From Paludisphaera mucosa (GTDB taxonomy: Bacteria > Planctomycetota > Planctomycetia > Isosphaerales > Isosphaeraceae): a stretch of DNA of 49,309 bases. The notes under the pieces were generated by a model. The model did no database searches. It was not told the DNA's origin and worked only from the letters and a program-made list of their open reading frames with translations. A program made the translations under genes and the position numbers. Below are positions 1 to 7,612 of the stretch, in pieces (position 1 is the first letter of the stretch; every line of letters starts with the position of its first letter). The DNA lies in assembly GCF_029589435.1 (NCBI RefSeq), contig NZ_JARRAG010000007.1, positions 1-49,309 on the forward strand, read 5' to 3'.

Positions 1-259
1 CAAGGACCCGAATGGCCGGGCTAACCGGAAACCATCCGATTCAAAGGAGGACCGTTGGCGAAGCTTTTCGATTCAGGAAGTTCGTGAGCGAGACTTCAAG
101 CTCGACGGGTTCAAGTGGCTCAAGGAGGAGTCGTCGGACGATTTAGATGAGCTTCCGGAGCCGGAGGAACTTACCACTGACGCGATGGCGGAAATGCAGG
201 CGGCTCTTATCGACCTTGAGCAAGTTCTCAAATTGCTAGAACAGGAGGCGAAAGCGTGA
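1..259 (+). CDS. hsdM: HsdM, C-terminal part (continues from the right edge of the window)
   Basis: This is the last 85 codons of the type I modification methyltransferase that starts at 48150. The reading frame begins at base 2. Base 1 completes a glycine codon begun by the last two bases of the window, giving the joined reading FETCYG-KDPNGRANRK. A D/G-P-N-G-R-x-x-R-K stretch at this point is usual in HsdM proteins. The acidic segment SSDDLDELPEPEELT and a final helix rich in Leu, Glu and Gln follow. The TGA stop at 257-259 overlaps the GTG start of hsdS, so the two are probably translationally coupled. Joined, the gene is 1419 nt (472 aa), an ordinary HsdM length. Confidence 0.9.
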   Translation, partial: KDPNGRANRKPSDSKEDRWRSFSIQEVRERDFKLDGFKWLKEESSDDLDELPEPEELTTDAMAEMQAALIDLEQVLKLLEQEAKA

Positions 260-1728
260 TTTCGCCCAACTACGAAGAGCTGCCGGAAGGATGGGCGTCC
301 GCGAGTCTGCAGGCCATCACCACCAATTTCGACGGGCGAAGGGTCCCACTTAGAGCGGCTGATAGAAAACTCCGTCAGGGTGCATATCCATACTATGGTG
401 CGTCGGGAATTATCGACTATATAGACAAACCCCTTTTCAACGGGGACTTTCTACTTGTCGCGGAAGATGGGGCCAATCTGCTCTCTAGGAGCACTCCAAT
501 CGCATTTCAGGCCCAAGGAGAGTTTTGGGTCAACAATCACGCTCATGTCCTCCAGACTCGAGGCGACCTACTTCTTAGTTACCTAGAACAATTTTTGAAT
601 CATCTCGACCTTCAAAATTTCGTCACTGGTACTGCTCAACCAAAGCTCACTCAAGCAGCTCTTAACCGCATCCAAGTTATGGTTCCTCCGTTAGAGGAAC
701 AGCATCGCATCCTGGCTATGCTTGAGAGGATTCTTGAAAAGGCCGATTCGGCCCGCAACAAGCTCGAGCGGGTGCCAAGAACGATGAAGCGATTTCGGCA
801 AGCGGTGCTCGCTGCGGCCTGCACGGGACGATTAACAGCCGACTGGCGAGCGAAGAATCCGAGTGCGGAGAATGTCGATGCCGTTCTTCGCTCACTCGGG
901 GTCGAGCCACTTTCCGGTGGTGGACCTGATGAGGAGATTCCCGAGGGTTGGCGATGGGTGCGGTTCGGAGATGTCCTTGCCGAGTTGAAAAACGGCCTTT
1001 CGACGAAGCCGAACCAGACGCCACCCGGAACGCCGATTCTTCGCATTAACGCGGTTCGACCTTGCGAGGTGTTTTTCAGCGACCTTCGATATCTTGAGTG
1101 TTCCGAGGCACAACGGACCGAATTCGCTCTTCGGGACGGGGACCTTCTGTTCACGCGATATAATGGCAGTATCGACCTTCTTGGCGTCTGTGGGATAGTG
1201 CGTGGCATTGGTGGACGTGCATTGGTCTACCCTGACAAGCTGATGAGGGTTCGGTTCCCTTCGTCGGTGGTTCTTCCCGATTACTGCGAGCAATACTTTA
1301 GTAGTCCGGCCGCACGCGACCGGATGATTGCAAAATCGAAGTCATCGGCGGGGCAGAATGGGGTATCAGGGTCTGACGTCAAGGCTCAGCCCCTCGCACT
1401 CCCACCCGTTGAAGAACAACGCGAAATCGTAAGCCGTGTATCGGCGTTCCTCACCCTAGCCGACTCCATCGAGCAACGGGCGAAATCGGCTCTGCAACGT
1501 GTCGAGACGCTCACTCAGTCTGTCCTCGCCAAGGCATTCCGCGGGGAGCTGGTTCCCACGGAGGCCGAACTCGCTCGGAGGGAAGGCCGGGGCTACGAAC
1601 ACGCGAGTGAACTCCTTGCTCGGCTCAAATCCTTGGCGAAGGGCGAAACGAAGCGAGCCCGCGGGCGGAGGTCGAGCCCGCGTGCATCGACGCCAGAGGG
1701 CGACATGCTCGACTTCATGGAAGGCTAG
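256..1728 (+). CDS. hsdS: Type I restriction-modification specificity subunit HsdS
   Basis: This 490-aa protein is the DNA-recognition subunit that directs the HsdR-HsdM complex to a split target sequence. It has the two-fold layout of the family. Target-recognition domain 1 covers about residues 1-145 and begins ELPEGWASASL. A first conserved helical spacer (PPLEEQHRILAMLERIL, then a QAVLAAACTGRLTADWR stretch) covers about 145-200. Target-recognition domain 2, starting IPEGWRWVRFGDVL, covers about 228-380. A second spacer (LPPVEEQREIVSRVSAFL, then QSVLAKAFRGELVP) covers about 385-435. The GTG start at 256 overlaps the hsdM stop by 4 nt. Length and both half-repeats are complete, so it looks functional. 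The tail beyond residue 440 is basic (KGETKRARGRRSS) and probably flexible. Confidence 0.93.
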   Translation: MISPNYEELPEGWASASLQAITTNFDGRRVPLRAADRKLRQGAYPYYGASGIIDYIDKPLFNGDFLLVAEDGANLLSRSTPIAFQAQGEFWVNNHAHVLQTRGDLLLSYLEQFLNHLDLQNFVTGTAQPKLTQAALNRIQVMVPPLEEQHRILAMLERILEKADSARNKLERVPRTMKRFRQAVLAAACTGRLTADWRAKNPSAENVDAVLRSLGVEPLSGGGPDEEIPEGWRWVRFGDVLAELKNGLSTKPNQTPPGTPILRINAVRPCEVFFSDLRYLECSEAQRTEFALRDGDLLFTRYNGSIDLLGVCGIVRGIGGRALVYPDKLMRVRFPSSVVLPDYCEQYFSSPAARDRMIAKSKSSAGQNGVSGSDVKAQPLALPPVEEQREIVSRVSAFLTLADSIEQRAKSALQRVETLTQSVLAKAFRGELVPTEAELARREGRGYEHASELLARLKSLAKGETKRARGRRSSPRASTPEGDMLDFMEG

Positions 1729-1741
1729 GAGGCAGCCTCCG

Positions 1742-1792
1742 GCGAAGTGCCGCGTGTGCGGCCAGCGTGGGAATTGCGGGCAGGCATGCTAA
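1742..1792 (+). pseudogene. Relic of a Cas4-like nuclease 3' end
   Basis: Just after hsdS, a short open stretch reads AKCRVCGQRGNCGQAC followed by TAA at 1790-1792. It closely matches the C-terminal cysteine cluster of the Cas4-like gene at 38135-38638 (KCRACGQRENCRRASL, stop), and about 26 of 33 bases are identical over the core. Nothing of the nuclease domain precedes it, because hsdS takes up the upstream DNA. I infer that a Cas4-like gene once lay here and was cut off by acquisition of, or recombination with, the hsd operon. It is too short to be a gene. Confidence 0.55.
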
Positions 1793-1801
1793 GCGGCAAG
1801 C

Positions 1802-2401
1802 CTACCAAACCGGTTTGATGTTCTGAGGCAAGCCCACACGCATGAAGTAACGAGCAAACGATTGTGAAAGGTGCTCGCGGTACGGTGGGAGGAGCGAAAG
1901 CCTCTTCGCACCTCGCTCAACGAGAAGGGTTTCGATGAACGTCCTCGGAACCGTAAAAATGGCGTGAAAATCGACGATTCGATGCTCGGTGGTTATCTCG
2001 CTCTCGGGGAGAGAATCCATCATAAATAGGTTCCACATGTAGCCATCTTTAATGTCGTCGCACAGCCGCTTCCAAGCCTTCGGCGAAGGAACCTGATTCC
2101 GTGATTTCTCGCTGTCTTCCCAGCGAACTTTGAATTTCGAGAGCGGTAGGCACGGACAAAGGACGACGTTCGAGACCTTGCTTTGTGCTAGGTCGCACGC
2201 CTGAGTCATCACGACGACGTCGGCCTTCCTGGCCTCCGCCATTCTCGACAACCGGTCGACCGAATCCACGGGAGTCGGTCCCAAAGCTTCGCCTGCGTCG
2301 GCCTTCGGAGTTTCCCAAGTCAGAAGCGGGCACTCGGTGATGATGTCACCCTGCGTCAGCTTCGCTTGCGGTTCTCGGATTGAATACCACGTATCAGTCA
2401 T
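1802..2401 (-). CDS. Conserved-looking hypothetical protein, third gene of the TIGR04255 operon
   Basis: The protein has 199 aa, taking ATG 2401 (MTDTWYSIREPQAKLTQGD) as start. A longer in-frame extension to 2635 only shadows the previous gene. The start lies 8 nt inside the end of the gene at 2394-2864, implying coupling. No named domain is recognised. A hydrophobic strand followed by TQACDL (VVVMTQACDLAQ, near residue 65) recalls a motif I have seen in small uncharacterised proteins whose strand ends in TQ-S/T/A-CD-L/I. There is no signal peptide or membrane segment. It ends about 75 bp from hsdS, converging with it. The function is unknown; operon position suggests it works with the TIGR04255 protein. 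Confidence 0.75.
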   Translation of the reverse strand: MTDTWYSIREPQAKLTQGDIITECPLLTWETPKADAGEALGPTPVDSVDRLSRMAEARKADVVVMTQACDLAQSKVSNVVLCPCLPLSKFKVRWEDSEKSRNQVPSPKAWKRLCDDIKDGYMWNLFMMDSLPESEITTEHRIVDFHAIFTVPRTFIETLLVERGAKRLSLLPPYREHLSQSFARYFMRVGLPQNIKPVW

Positions 2402-2864
2402 CGTCTTCGTCGAATCGTCGCTCGATGATTGGGTCGGGCTCCCACTCCCGAAGCGTACTGGCCGTGATGTCGATTCGCTTCGTGAAAAGAACCTTGTCAC
2501 CATGCTCGATAGCGTAGACACCACGCCACGGCCGCTCTTCCGCATCGGTGATGGTCTCCCGAACCGCCTCGGAAGGCTTCGGCAAAGGTCGGGGCAAGGC
2601 ACTCGTGATTGACTCGGCAGAGGCGAGGGCCTCATCGGACGGTTGGAGCATGACTAAGCCCGCAGACAGGAGAACGCTCCTGGTGATTGGGCCGCTGGTA
2701 ATCCTCTCCGACCGAGGTCGTGGGACCGGCTTCCGAGGTCGGTAAGCGGCAGACGTCGTGAATCCAGTCTCTGCCCAAGCTGCCAAATCCTCATCAACGT
2801 GGACGTTCGTAGCAGTCGCGTAGGGCGTCATTCGGGGGCGGTGGGTCGCGTGCATCGTGCTCAT
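2394..2864 (-). CDS. Hypothetical protein, second gene of the TIGR04255 operon
   Basis: The protein has 156 aa, read from ATG 2864 (MSTMHATHRPRMTPYATATN). Its ATGA start overlaps the stop of the TIGR04255 gene by 4 nt and is preceded by a GGAGG-containing stretch. The N-terminal half is rich in Pro, Arg, Thr and Ala (PRKPVPRPRSER) and looks disordered. A short hydrophobic patch (SVLLSAGLVML) lies near residue 65, too short for a confident membrane helix. The C-terminus is very acidic (RRFDEDDD). No family is recognised. The tight overlaps on both sides are the main support for its being real. Confidence 0.65.
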   Translation of the reverse strand: MSTMHATHRPRMTPYATATNVHVDEDLAAWAETGFTTSAAYRPRKPVPRPRSERITSGPITRSVLLSAGLVMLQPSDEALASAESITSALPRPLPKPSEAVRETITDAEERPWRGVYAIEHGDKVLFTKRIDITASTLREWEPDPIIERRFDEDDD

Positions 2865-3679
2865 TTCTTCTGCCTCCACACCGCTTCTTGCATGTCCCGA
2901 GTCGTGAGTTCGACAAAGGCCCTGACAATCGAGTCGTGGGCGTCGCGAAACCAAGTGTCGATGCCTTTCTGGGTTCGGTCGTCGCCGATACCTCTCGCCG
3001 TCAGGTCGAACAGGATAATCGGTTTGCTGTCAGAAATCCTCATGGCACTCCTGACGTTCACATGAAGCCTGCCCTGCCCATTCGGGAAGCGGAATGCCAA
3101 CCGCCAGTTTGCGGATTCCGGCTCTAGCCTGCCCTCGTGTCTTTTCCAAGAGAAGTCCGAGAAGACCTTGCCCATATCGATGACCGAATCCAGACCTAAT
3201 GAAAAATCGATGTGGTTTACATATGTAAGTTCAAGCTGCTTCGGAGTCAGTTCCTCCGGCCGTAACTCTCTGAGAAAGTCGCGAAACGCATCTAGCTTCT
3301 CTTTGAAGAGGGCAAAAACGCTCTCAAAATGCGGGTATTCGTCGTCGTCGGACTTTCGACGCCAGTTGTAGTGGAAGCGTTCTCTCTGGACTTGAATGAG
3401 CCCGTTGCCTTCTGTCTCCTCGAACCAAATTCGGGGCAGGGGTGGTAGGTCGAGAATCTGAAACTCCGGCTCGCCACCCGTTCCGGTGGCTGTCTCAAAC
3501 ACGGTCGGAAGCGGTGGCAGCTCCTGGCAGGTCGAGAAGGCTGGTTTGTATCTCTCCCACAAGAGCCCAAGATACGGAGCCAAGAGTTCTTTGACCGGGT
3601 CAAACGAGAGGCCGCATACCACCTCGTTGATGGGTGGTGCCTCGAAGTGCAAATCCTCGAAAGCTGCGGCGGTCGTCAT
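2861..3679 (-). CDS. TIGR04255 family protein
   Basis: This 272-aa protein resembles the sporadically distributed TIGR04255 family of unknown biochemical role. The N-terminus has the family-like pattern FEAPPINEVVCGLSF, then LLWERYKPAF and a proline-rich ELPPLPTVFE. Later come PRIWFEETEGNGLIQVQRERF and LTYVNHI. The protein is soluble, with no signal peptide. It is the first of three overlapping genes on the minus strand. ATG 3679 follows an AGAGGA ribosome site, and a candidate GATAAT -10 lies about 30 bp further upstream. Patchy distribution and position beside a type I restriction operon make a defence role possible, but that is inference. Confidence 0.75.
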   Translation of the reverse strand: MTTAAAFEDLHFEAPPINEVVCGLSFDPVKELLAPYLGLLWERYKPAFSTCQELPPLPTVFETATGTGGEPEFQILDLPPLPRIWFEETEGNGLIQVQRERFHYNWRRKSDDDEYPHFESVFALFKEKLDAFRDFLRELRPEELTPKQLELTYVNHIDFSLGLDSVIDMGKVFSDFSWKRHEGRLEPESANWRLAFRFPNGQGRLHVNVRSAMRISDSKPIILFDLTARGIGDDRTQKGIDTWFRDAHDSIVRAFVELTTRDMQEAVWRQKK

Positions 3680-3753
3680 CTGGTAGTCCTCTTAGCTCCT
3701 ATTATCCGGGGTTGATGTTGCATTCAATCACGAAAACGCGACACAAACCCTTT

Positions 3754-3786
3754 CAGACAATGGCTTTGATGCCGTTGTCAGACAAC
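3754..3786. promoter_or_regulatory. Nested inverted repeats in the gap upstream of the TIGR04255 operon
   Basis: GACAATGGC (3756-3764) and GCCGTTGTC (3771-3779) form a 9-bp inverted repeat with one mismatch and a 6-bp spacer. TTGTC is then reused in a second palindrome, GTTGTC-A-GACAAC (3774-3786). It lies about 75 bp upstream of the TIGR04255 start and 190 bp downstream of the recombinase gene at 3974. It could be an operator for the operon, or an attachment core for the recombinase. The rest of 3680-3973 shows no gene. Confidence 0.4.
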
Positions 3787-3973
3787 CCGCCTCTGAGTGA
3801 GGGGCGAGACTAGCCCTCAATTCTACCACTCGGACCATCCTGAACGCCCGGCAGGTTCCCTAAAATCACCAGACAACCTATCTTACGATGCCATAGTGGC
3901 TTCTGTTGAGGAATTTCGGACCGGGAGCCCGCCGTATTTCCACGAGTCTCGAGCCTGGTTAGGTCTTGGTGCT

Positions 3974-4957
3974 CTACGAATAGAGCTTGTCCATCGCCTC
4001 TTCGTAGTCCGAATCGGCGGGCTGGACGTACCGCTCGATGTGCTGCATCCCGACGTTCCCGCTCTTCCGCTGGGCGAACGCCCGGCCGAACTTCTGCTCG
4101 GCCTGCTTGAGAGCGGTGTGCCGCATGAGATGGGCGTGTAGGTTGACCTTCTCGTCCTCGGGCACGTTCGCGTTCGCCATCCCCTGAATCTGCTTCAGGA
4201 AGCGGTCGGCGTCCTTCCTGAGCATCGGCGTCCCTTCTCGGCTCTGGAAGACGGTGCCTTTCCCTCTGCCTCGCTCGTGCTCGAAGTAGTCGGCCAGGGC
4301 TTCTCTCGCCTCGGGGGAGAGGTAGACGTCGTCTCGACGTTTCCCCTTCCGCTTCACGTTGCGGAAGTTCTTCCCGTCGAACTGCTCCATCTCGACGCCG
4401 AGCGTCTCCGAGATTCGCATCCCGGTCTCGAGGAGGACGACGAGCAAGGCCCGCTTCCGTCTCGGCTGCTGATTGGCCTGCGTTTGGAGGGCACAGAGCT
4501 TGTCGGCCGCTGCGAGGACTCGACTCCTCTGGAGCTTCGAGAGCCCCTTGGCCGGGGGGACGGTGGTGACCAAATCCGTGACTCTCTCGAAGGGATTCCC
4601 CGCGAGGAACGGCCGCTTCGCTTCCATCCATCGGACGGCACGCCTGAGCGTGGCCGTCGTCCGATTGACCGAGGTGGGGGCGTAGCCGCGGCCGTCGTTC
4701 GCGTCGTTCTCAAGCCACCGGACGAATCCGAGGGAGACGCTCCGGGTCCAGTCGTCGATGGAATCGGAGCCCATCGTCCTCGTGAAGTAGCCGAGGAAGA
4801 GTTCGAAGTCCCGCTTCTTCGCCTGGAGCGTCGTCTTCGGGGCTCCGGCCACCTCGGCGTGGCAGTAGGCGACGAGCCATTTCACCAGGCTCCGACCGGC
4901 CTCGGCCGTCGCAACCTGCGAGGGTCGTTCGGAGAGGGCCAACTCGAATTCCATCAC
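3974..4957 (-). CDS. Tyrosine recombinase/integrase, TA-linked
   Basis: This is a 327-aa (or 326-aa) site-specific recombinase. An N-terminal SAM-like core-binding domain covers about residues 25-112, and the catalytic domain runs from about 140 to the end. Visible catalytic residues are R181 (GMRISE), K204 (VKRKGKRR), H276 and R279 (HLMRH) and the nucleophile Y310 (HIERYV). The usual second His (G-H) is replaced by Asn in SGNVGMQ, which is odd though tolerated in some members. GTG 4957 overlaps the toxin stop by 4 nt; ATG 4954 is an equally good start. A GGGAGG ribosome site precedes both. It is the last gene of an antitoxin-toxin-integrase operon. Confidence 0.85.
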   Translation of the reverse strand: MMEFELALSERPSQVATAEAGRSLVKWLVAYCHAEVAGAPKTTLQAKKRDFELFLGYFTRTMGSDSIDDWTRSVSLGFVRWLENDANDGRGYAPTSVNRTTATLRRAVRWMEAKRPFLAGNPFERVTDLVTTVPPAKGLSKLQRSRVLAAADKLCALQTQANQQPRRKRALLVVLLETGMRISETLGVEMEQFDGKNFRNVKRKGKRRDDVYLSPEAREALADYFEHERGRGKGTVFQSREGTPMLRKDADRFLKQIQGMANANVPEDEKVNLHAHLMRHTALKQAEQKFGRAFAQRKSGNVGMQHIERYVQPADSDYEEAMDKLYS

Positions 4958-5580
4958 CTCTCCCTCCCGAATCCACGCCGAATCTTCTGCTCGGGCGGCG
5001 ACGGGGAAGGAATCTCCGGCGTCCCGGTCGAGCGGTCCTGCTCGTGTTTCCGCTTTCGAGCGAGGTCTTTCCGGAGCATCTCCTCGATGACCTTCCTCGC
5101 CTTTTCCCCGACATAGAAAGGGGTCTGACGCTCCAAGGCCGCAAGCCGTTCGGCAAGGTCTTGGATGAGACCTCGGTCCGCCGCCTCGTCGAGGACCTCC
5201 AGAGTCCAGAGCGGGTCAATCTCCCGTGCGTGGGCCCTGCTCTTCAGAACGAGTTGCTTTCTCGCCTTGACGTCGTCCATGAGCACGAAATCCGCATGCT
5301 CCTCGACGGCCAGCGATATGACGGCCCTGTCTCCGTCTCCTCGCTCTCCCGCCCTCCCGAGCGACGGGATGTCCATCAGGTGTTTCGGGTCGCGGACTTC
5401 GAGCCAAGGAGGGGGGGCGGCGGCCCAGCGTCGAACGGCTTCGGGAGTCTCCTGGTCGTTCATCTCCTTGTCGACGACGACTCTCGCGGTGAGCACGCGG
5501 TCGAACAGGGCCGGGAGCACATGGTCGCAGCCGATGAGGACGAGGTAGTGGAGGGGCCCCATGTCGCAGACGACCATCAT
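4954..5580 (-). CDS. PIN-domain toxin, DUF3368-like
   Basis: This 208-aa protein is a predicted PIN-fold ribonuclease toxin. An early strand, VVCDMGPLHYLVLIG (D6), supplies the first acidic residue. The middle has RGDGDRAVISLAVEEHADFVLMDDVKAR, with several Asp/Glu residues where the PIN metal site is expected. This order and the N-C-D/N-x-x-P-L start resemble the DUF3368 group, which pairs with UPF0175 antitoxins. The C-terminus beyond about residue 150 is a charged, Lys/Arg-rich extension not needed for the fold. ATG 5580 overlaps the antitoxin stop (ATGA). A PIN toxin coupled to the next gene, a recombinase, is unusual. Confidence 0.75.
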   Translation of the reverse strand: MMVVCDMGPLHYLVLIGCDHVLPALFDRVLTARVVVDKEMNDQETPEAVRRWAAAPPPWLEVRDPKHLMDIPSLGRAGERGDGDRAVISLAVEEHADFVLMDDVKARKQLVLKSRAHAREIDPLWTLEVLDEAADRGLIQDLAERLAALERQTPFYVGEKARKVIEEMLRKDLARKRKHEQDRSTGTPEIPSPSPPEQKIRRGFGRER

Positions 5581-5840
5581 TGGGGCCGGGCCTTCCTCAG
5601 CCGGTCTCGCCCCGTCGAACTCCCGGCCAGGTCGACGTCCTGGCCCAACCCCCGTCGTTTGAGGATTTCCTCGGTCTCCTGGAAGCTCAACCCGAGGGCG
5701 TCCTGGAGCTGGCGATGCGAGAGCTTGGCCCGGCGGAACTGCTCCATCAAGTAGACCTCCTTCGCGTCGCGGTTGAGGTCTCCCGCCCCGGAGCGGAGCT
5801 CCCGCTCGATGTCCTGGGGGATTTCAAAGCTGATGGTCAT
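5577..5840 (-). CDS. UPF0175-like antitoxin
   Basis: This 87-aa protein is probably the antitoxin for the PIN protein encoded immediately downstream. The first 20 residues (MTISFEIPQDIERELRSGAG) form a short strand-helix element. A helical domain follows, with the family pattern EVYLMEQFRRAKLSHRQLQDALGLSFQETEEILKRR (shown here only for orientation: residues 28-63). In UPF0175 proteins this region resembles a small DNA-binding helix bundle, so the protein may repress its own promoter. ATG 5840 starts the three-gene operon. DNA just upstream (5867-5877) carries a dif-like half arm. Assignment is from motif and gene order. Confidence 0.7.
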   Translation of the reverse strand: MTISFEIPQDIERELRSGAGDLNRDAKEVYLMEQFRRAKLSHRQLQDALGLSFQETEEILKRRGLGQDVDLAGSSTGRDRLRKARPQ

Positions 5841-5918
5841 CGGTCGTCTCCTCGTCGTCTAAAATCTTATGTCCCCAAAGGTTCTCACGTTTCGGGGCCC
5901 GAATCAAGCCTCCAAAGG

Positions 5919-5928
5919 CCTCCCGAGG
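5919..5928. repeat. Left target-site duplication of the IS
   Basis: The 10-bp CCTCCCGAGG directly abuts the left IS end and is repeated exactly at 7228-7237 on the other side. Confidence 0.9.
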
Positions 5929-7227
5929 CAGGGCCAGCGCTCACTAACATGTCGATCCTCTAACGACTTCCATCAAGTAGTCGTCGCTCCATCCGCATCC
6001 GCGTCGCTTCATGGCGACGCTGTCCCGCCCGGGGTGCCGCTTGAGCAGGGACAGGCAGAAGCGATTCAGCCAGGCCATGTTCTGGCGCAGGTGCTCCTCT
6101 CGGATTCGCGACTCGTCCTCGCGGAAGGTCACGTCGAGGGTCCAGTGGCAGCCGTTCTCGATCCCCCAGCGCGAGCGGACCGCGTGGGCGAACGCCTTAG
6201 CGTCGGGCTCGACCGGCAGGCTGCTGATGTAGTAGCGGACGTCCTCCGCCGTCTTTCCCTCGCGGACGACCTCGGAGATCGCCACGCCGATCGACCTCAG
6301 CCCCCGCCACGCCTCGAAGCCGGGGAGGTCCTTCGGGGCCTCGAGCTGGATGTACGTCCGCGACTCGCGACGGCCGTGGGCCGCCTCATCGACCTGGAGG
6401 CGGCCGACCGGCTCCCCCGCGAACCCTTCGTCCCAACGCCCCAGGACGTGGGCGACGGCCGCCCGATGCAGCGTCCCCTGGTTCCCCTTCAGCGCCAGCA
6501 CGTAGTCGCCGCCGGCGGCGACGACCGCCCCGGCGACCTCCCTCTGGCAGCCCATCGCGTCGATCGTCACGACGCCGCCGGAGACGTCGATCAGCTTCAG
6601 CAACTCGGGGATCGCAGCGATCTCGTTCGACTTCTCATCGCAAGCGACCTGGCCCAGCGACAGGCCGTACTCGCTCGCCCAGGCGGTCACCGAGTGCAAC
6701 GCCCCCAGGCCGTTCTTGCGGTCGTGGCTGCGACGCAGGGTCTTGCCGTCGATCGCCAGCGTGGGCCGCTCGACGCCCGTCTCGGCCGCGGCCTCGTCGC
6801 GCAGCGACCGCAGCCAGGCGGCGAAGCACGGCTGGAACGCCTCGGGCCGCAGGGCCATCAACACGCGCCGGAAGACGTCCTTGCACGGCACCCCGTTCGG
6901 CAGCGGCAGGATCGACTCGAGCAGACCCCGCTTGAACGCCGCCCACCGCGCGATCGCCGTCGGCCCGGAGGCCCCCGCCAGGACCGCGACCAGGGCGATC
7001 ACCACCACCGAGGCCAGCGGATGCTTGCGATTGATCTCCGACCGCGGGTCATCCAGGTCCTGGAAGAACGCCGCCACCTCGTCCATACCGAACCGGCTCG
7101 CATCCGCCATCGACCGACCCCCGTCCCCCGCGCCGTGACGCCGCCTGGAGATGGTCTAACCGATGACTCGATCCGGCGCAAGCCGCCAGACTCCGCCGAA
7201 TCTACCTATAAGTGCGCGCTGGCCCTG
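5929..7227 (-). mobile_element. ISAs1-family insertion sequence, complete
   Basis: The element is 1299 bp. Both ends read inward CAGGGCCAGCGC, then (T or G)CACT, giving imperfect terminal inverted repeats of about 17-21 bp. They are flanked by a perfect 10-bp direct repeat CCTCCCGAGG at 5919-5928 and 7228-7237. That length fits the 8-10 bp target duplication of the ISAs1 family. A single full-length transposase gene fills it. Intact ends, target duplication and transposase point to a recent insertion. It landed between the promoter side of the antitoxin operon and the dif-like site at 7246. Confidence 0.93.
5944..7110 (-). CDS. ISAs1-family DDE transposase
   Basis: This 388-aa protein is a normal length for ISAs1 transposases. 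The N-terminus has the family signature FQDLDDPRSEINRKHPLASV, with a hydrophobic VVIALVAVLAGA stretch. Catalytic acidic residues are visible: Asp in LAIDGKTLRRS, Asp in GVVTIDAMGCQ, and Glu in SRWGIENGCHWTLDV. The final third has the usual FREDESRIREEHLRQNMAWLN. ATG 7110 starts the gene and TAG at 5944-5946 lies 15 bp from the element's left end. No frameshift is seen, so transposition activity is plausible. Confidence 0.95.
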   Translation of the reverse strand: MADASRFGMDEVAAFFQDLDDPRSEINRKHPLASVVVIALVAVLAGASGPTAIARWAAFKRGLLESILPLPNGVPCKDVFRRVLMALRPEAFQPCFAAWLRSLRDEAAAETGVERPTLAIDGKTLRRSHDRKNGLGALHSVTAWASEYGLSLGQVACDEKSNEIAAIPELLKLIDVSGGVVTIDAMGCQREVAGAVVAAGGDYVLALKGNQGTLHRAAVAHVLGRWDEGFAGEPVGRLQVDEAAHGRRESRTYIQLEAPKDLPGFEAWRGLRSIGVAISEVVREGKTAEDVRYYISSLPVEPDAKAFAHAVRSRWGIENGCHWTLDVTFREDESRIREEHLRQNMAWLNRFCLSLLKRHPGRDSVAMKRRGCGWSDDYLMEVVRGSTC

Positions 7228-7237
7228 CCTCCCGAGG
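7228..7237. repeat. Right target-site duplication of the IS
   Basis: This is an exact copy of the 10-bp CCTCCCGAGG at 5919-5928, in direct orientation. Confidence 0.9.
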
Positions 7238-7245
7238 CCGACCTT

Positions 7246-7273
7246 CGGGGTCATAAGGTACATTATGTCCCCA
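7246..7273. other. dif-like Xer recombination site A
   Basis: Left arm CGGGGTCATAA (7246-7256) and right arm TTATGTCCCCA (7263-7273) are near-perfect inverted 11-mers around a 6-bp centre. The 11-6-11 layout with inner CATAA and TTATG matches the known core of bacterial dif sites recognised by XerC/XerD. The right arm TTATGTCCCCA also occurs alone at 5867-5877, beyond the other side of the IS. Plasmid dif (pdif) modules are known in other bacteria; assignment here is from sequence pattern only. Confidence 0.5.
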
Positions 7274-7317
7274 TAGCACGTAATCATGGTCGCGTGCAAC
7301 TAAGTCTGACAGTATAA

Positions 7318-7612
7318 AGGGAGGCTTTCTCCAACAAAAACGTTCCTTGGGGGTCGATTTTGAGTAGGTTCAGGCAACATCATCCCTAGTGTGGGCCCCG
7401 GGTTAGACTTGTCGGTCTAACGGAGCTGTTCCGGTCCAGCAACACATCGTGGGAATTATTAATGGTTGGTCACCTAGAACAAAGAAACGATTTTCCTTTA
7501 GGTCAAAAGTTTTTCTTTGATTTACGTTCTCGGTTCTAGTTGAATTAAAAATTATCGGAGCCTAGCCGAGTTCAGGTGGCTTTGACTCACATTTCCTAAG
7601 GAGGTTCTGGAG
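7318..7612 (+). promoter_or_regulatory. AT-rich leader and probable promoter region of the peptidase locus
   Basis: No gene is seen here. A perfect 7-bp hairpin, GTTAGAC (7402-7408) and GTCTAAC (7415-7421), has a 6-nt loop and no following T-run. About 7450-7560 is strikingly AT-rich compared with its surroundings, including TTTTTCTTTGATTTACG and TTGAATTAAAAATTATCG. It probably contains the promoter for the gene at 7613, but no single -35/-10 pair stands out. Confidence 0.4.

Noticed and set aside
3786-3838. tRNA-like sequence on the minus strand (GGATGGTCCGAGTGGTAG)
   Set aside because: The start resembles a D-arm, but no proper anticodon loop with U33, T-arm GTTCRA or acceptor pairing could be built.
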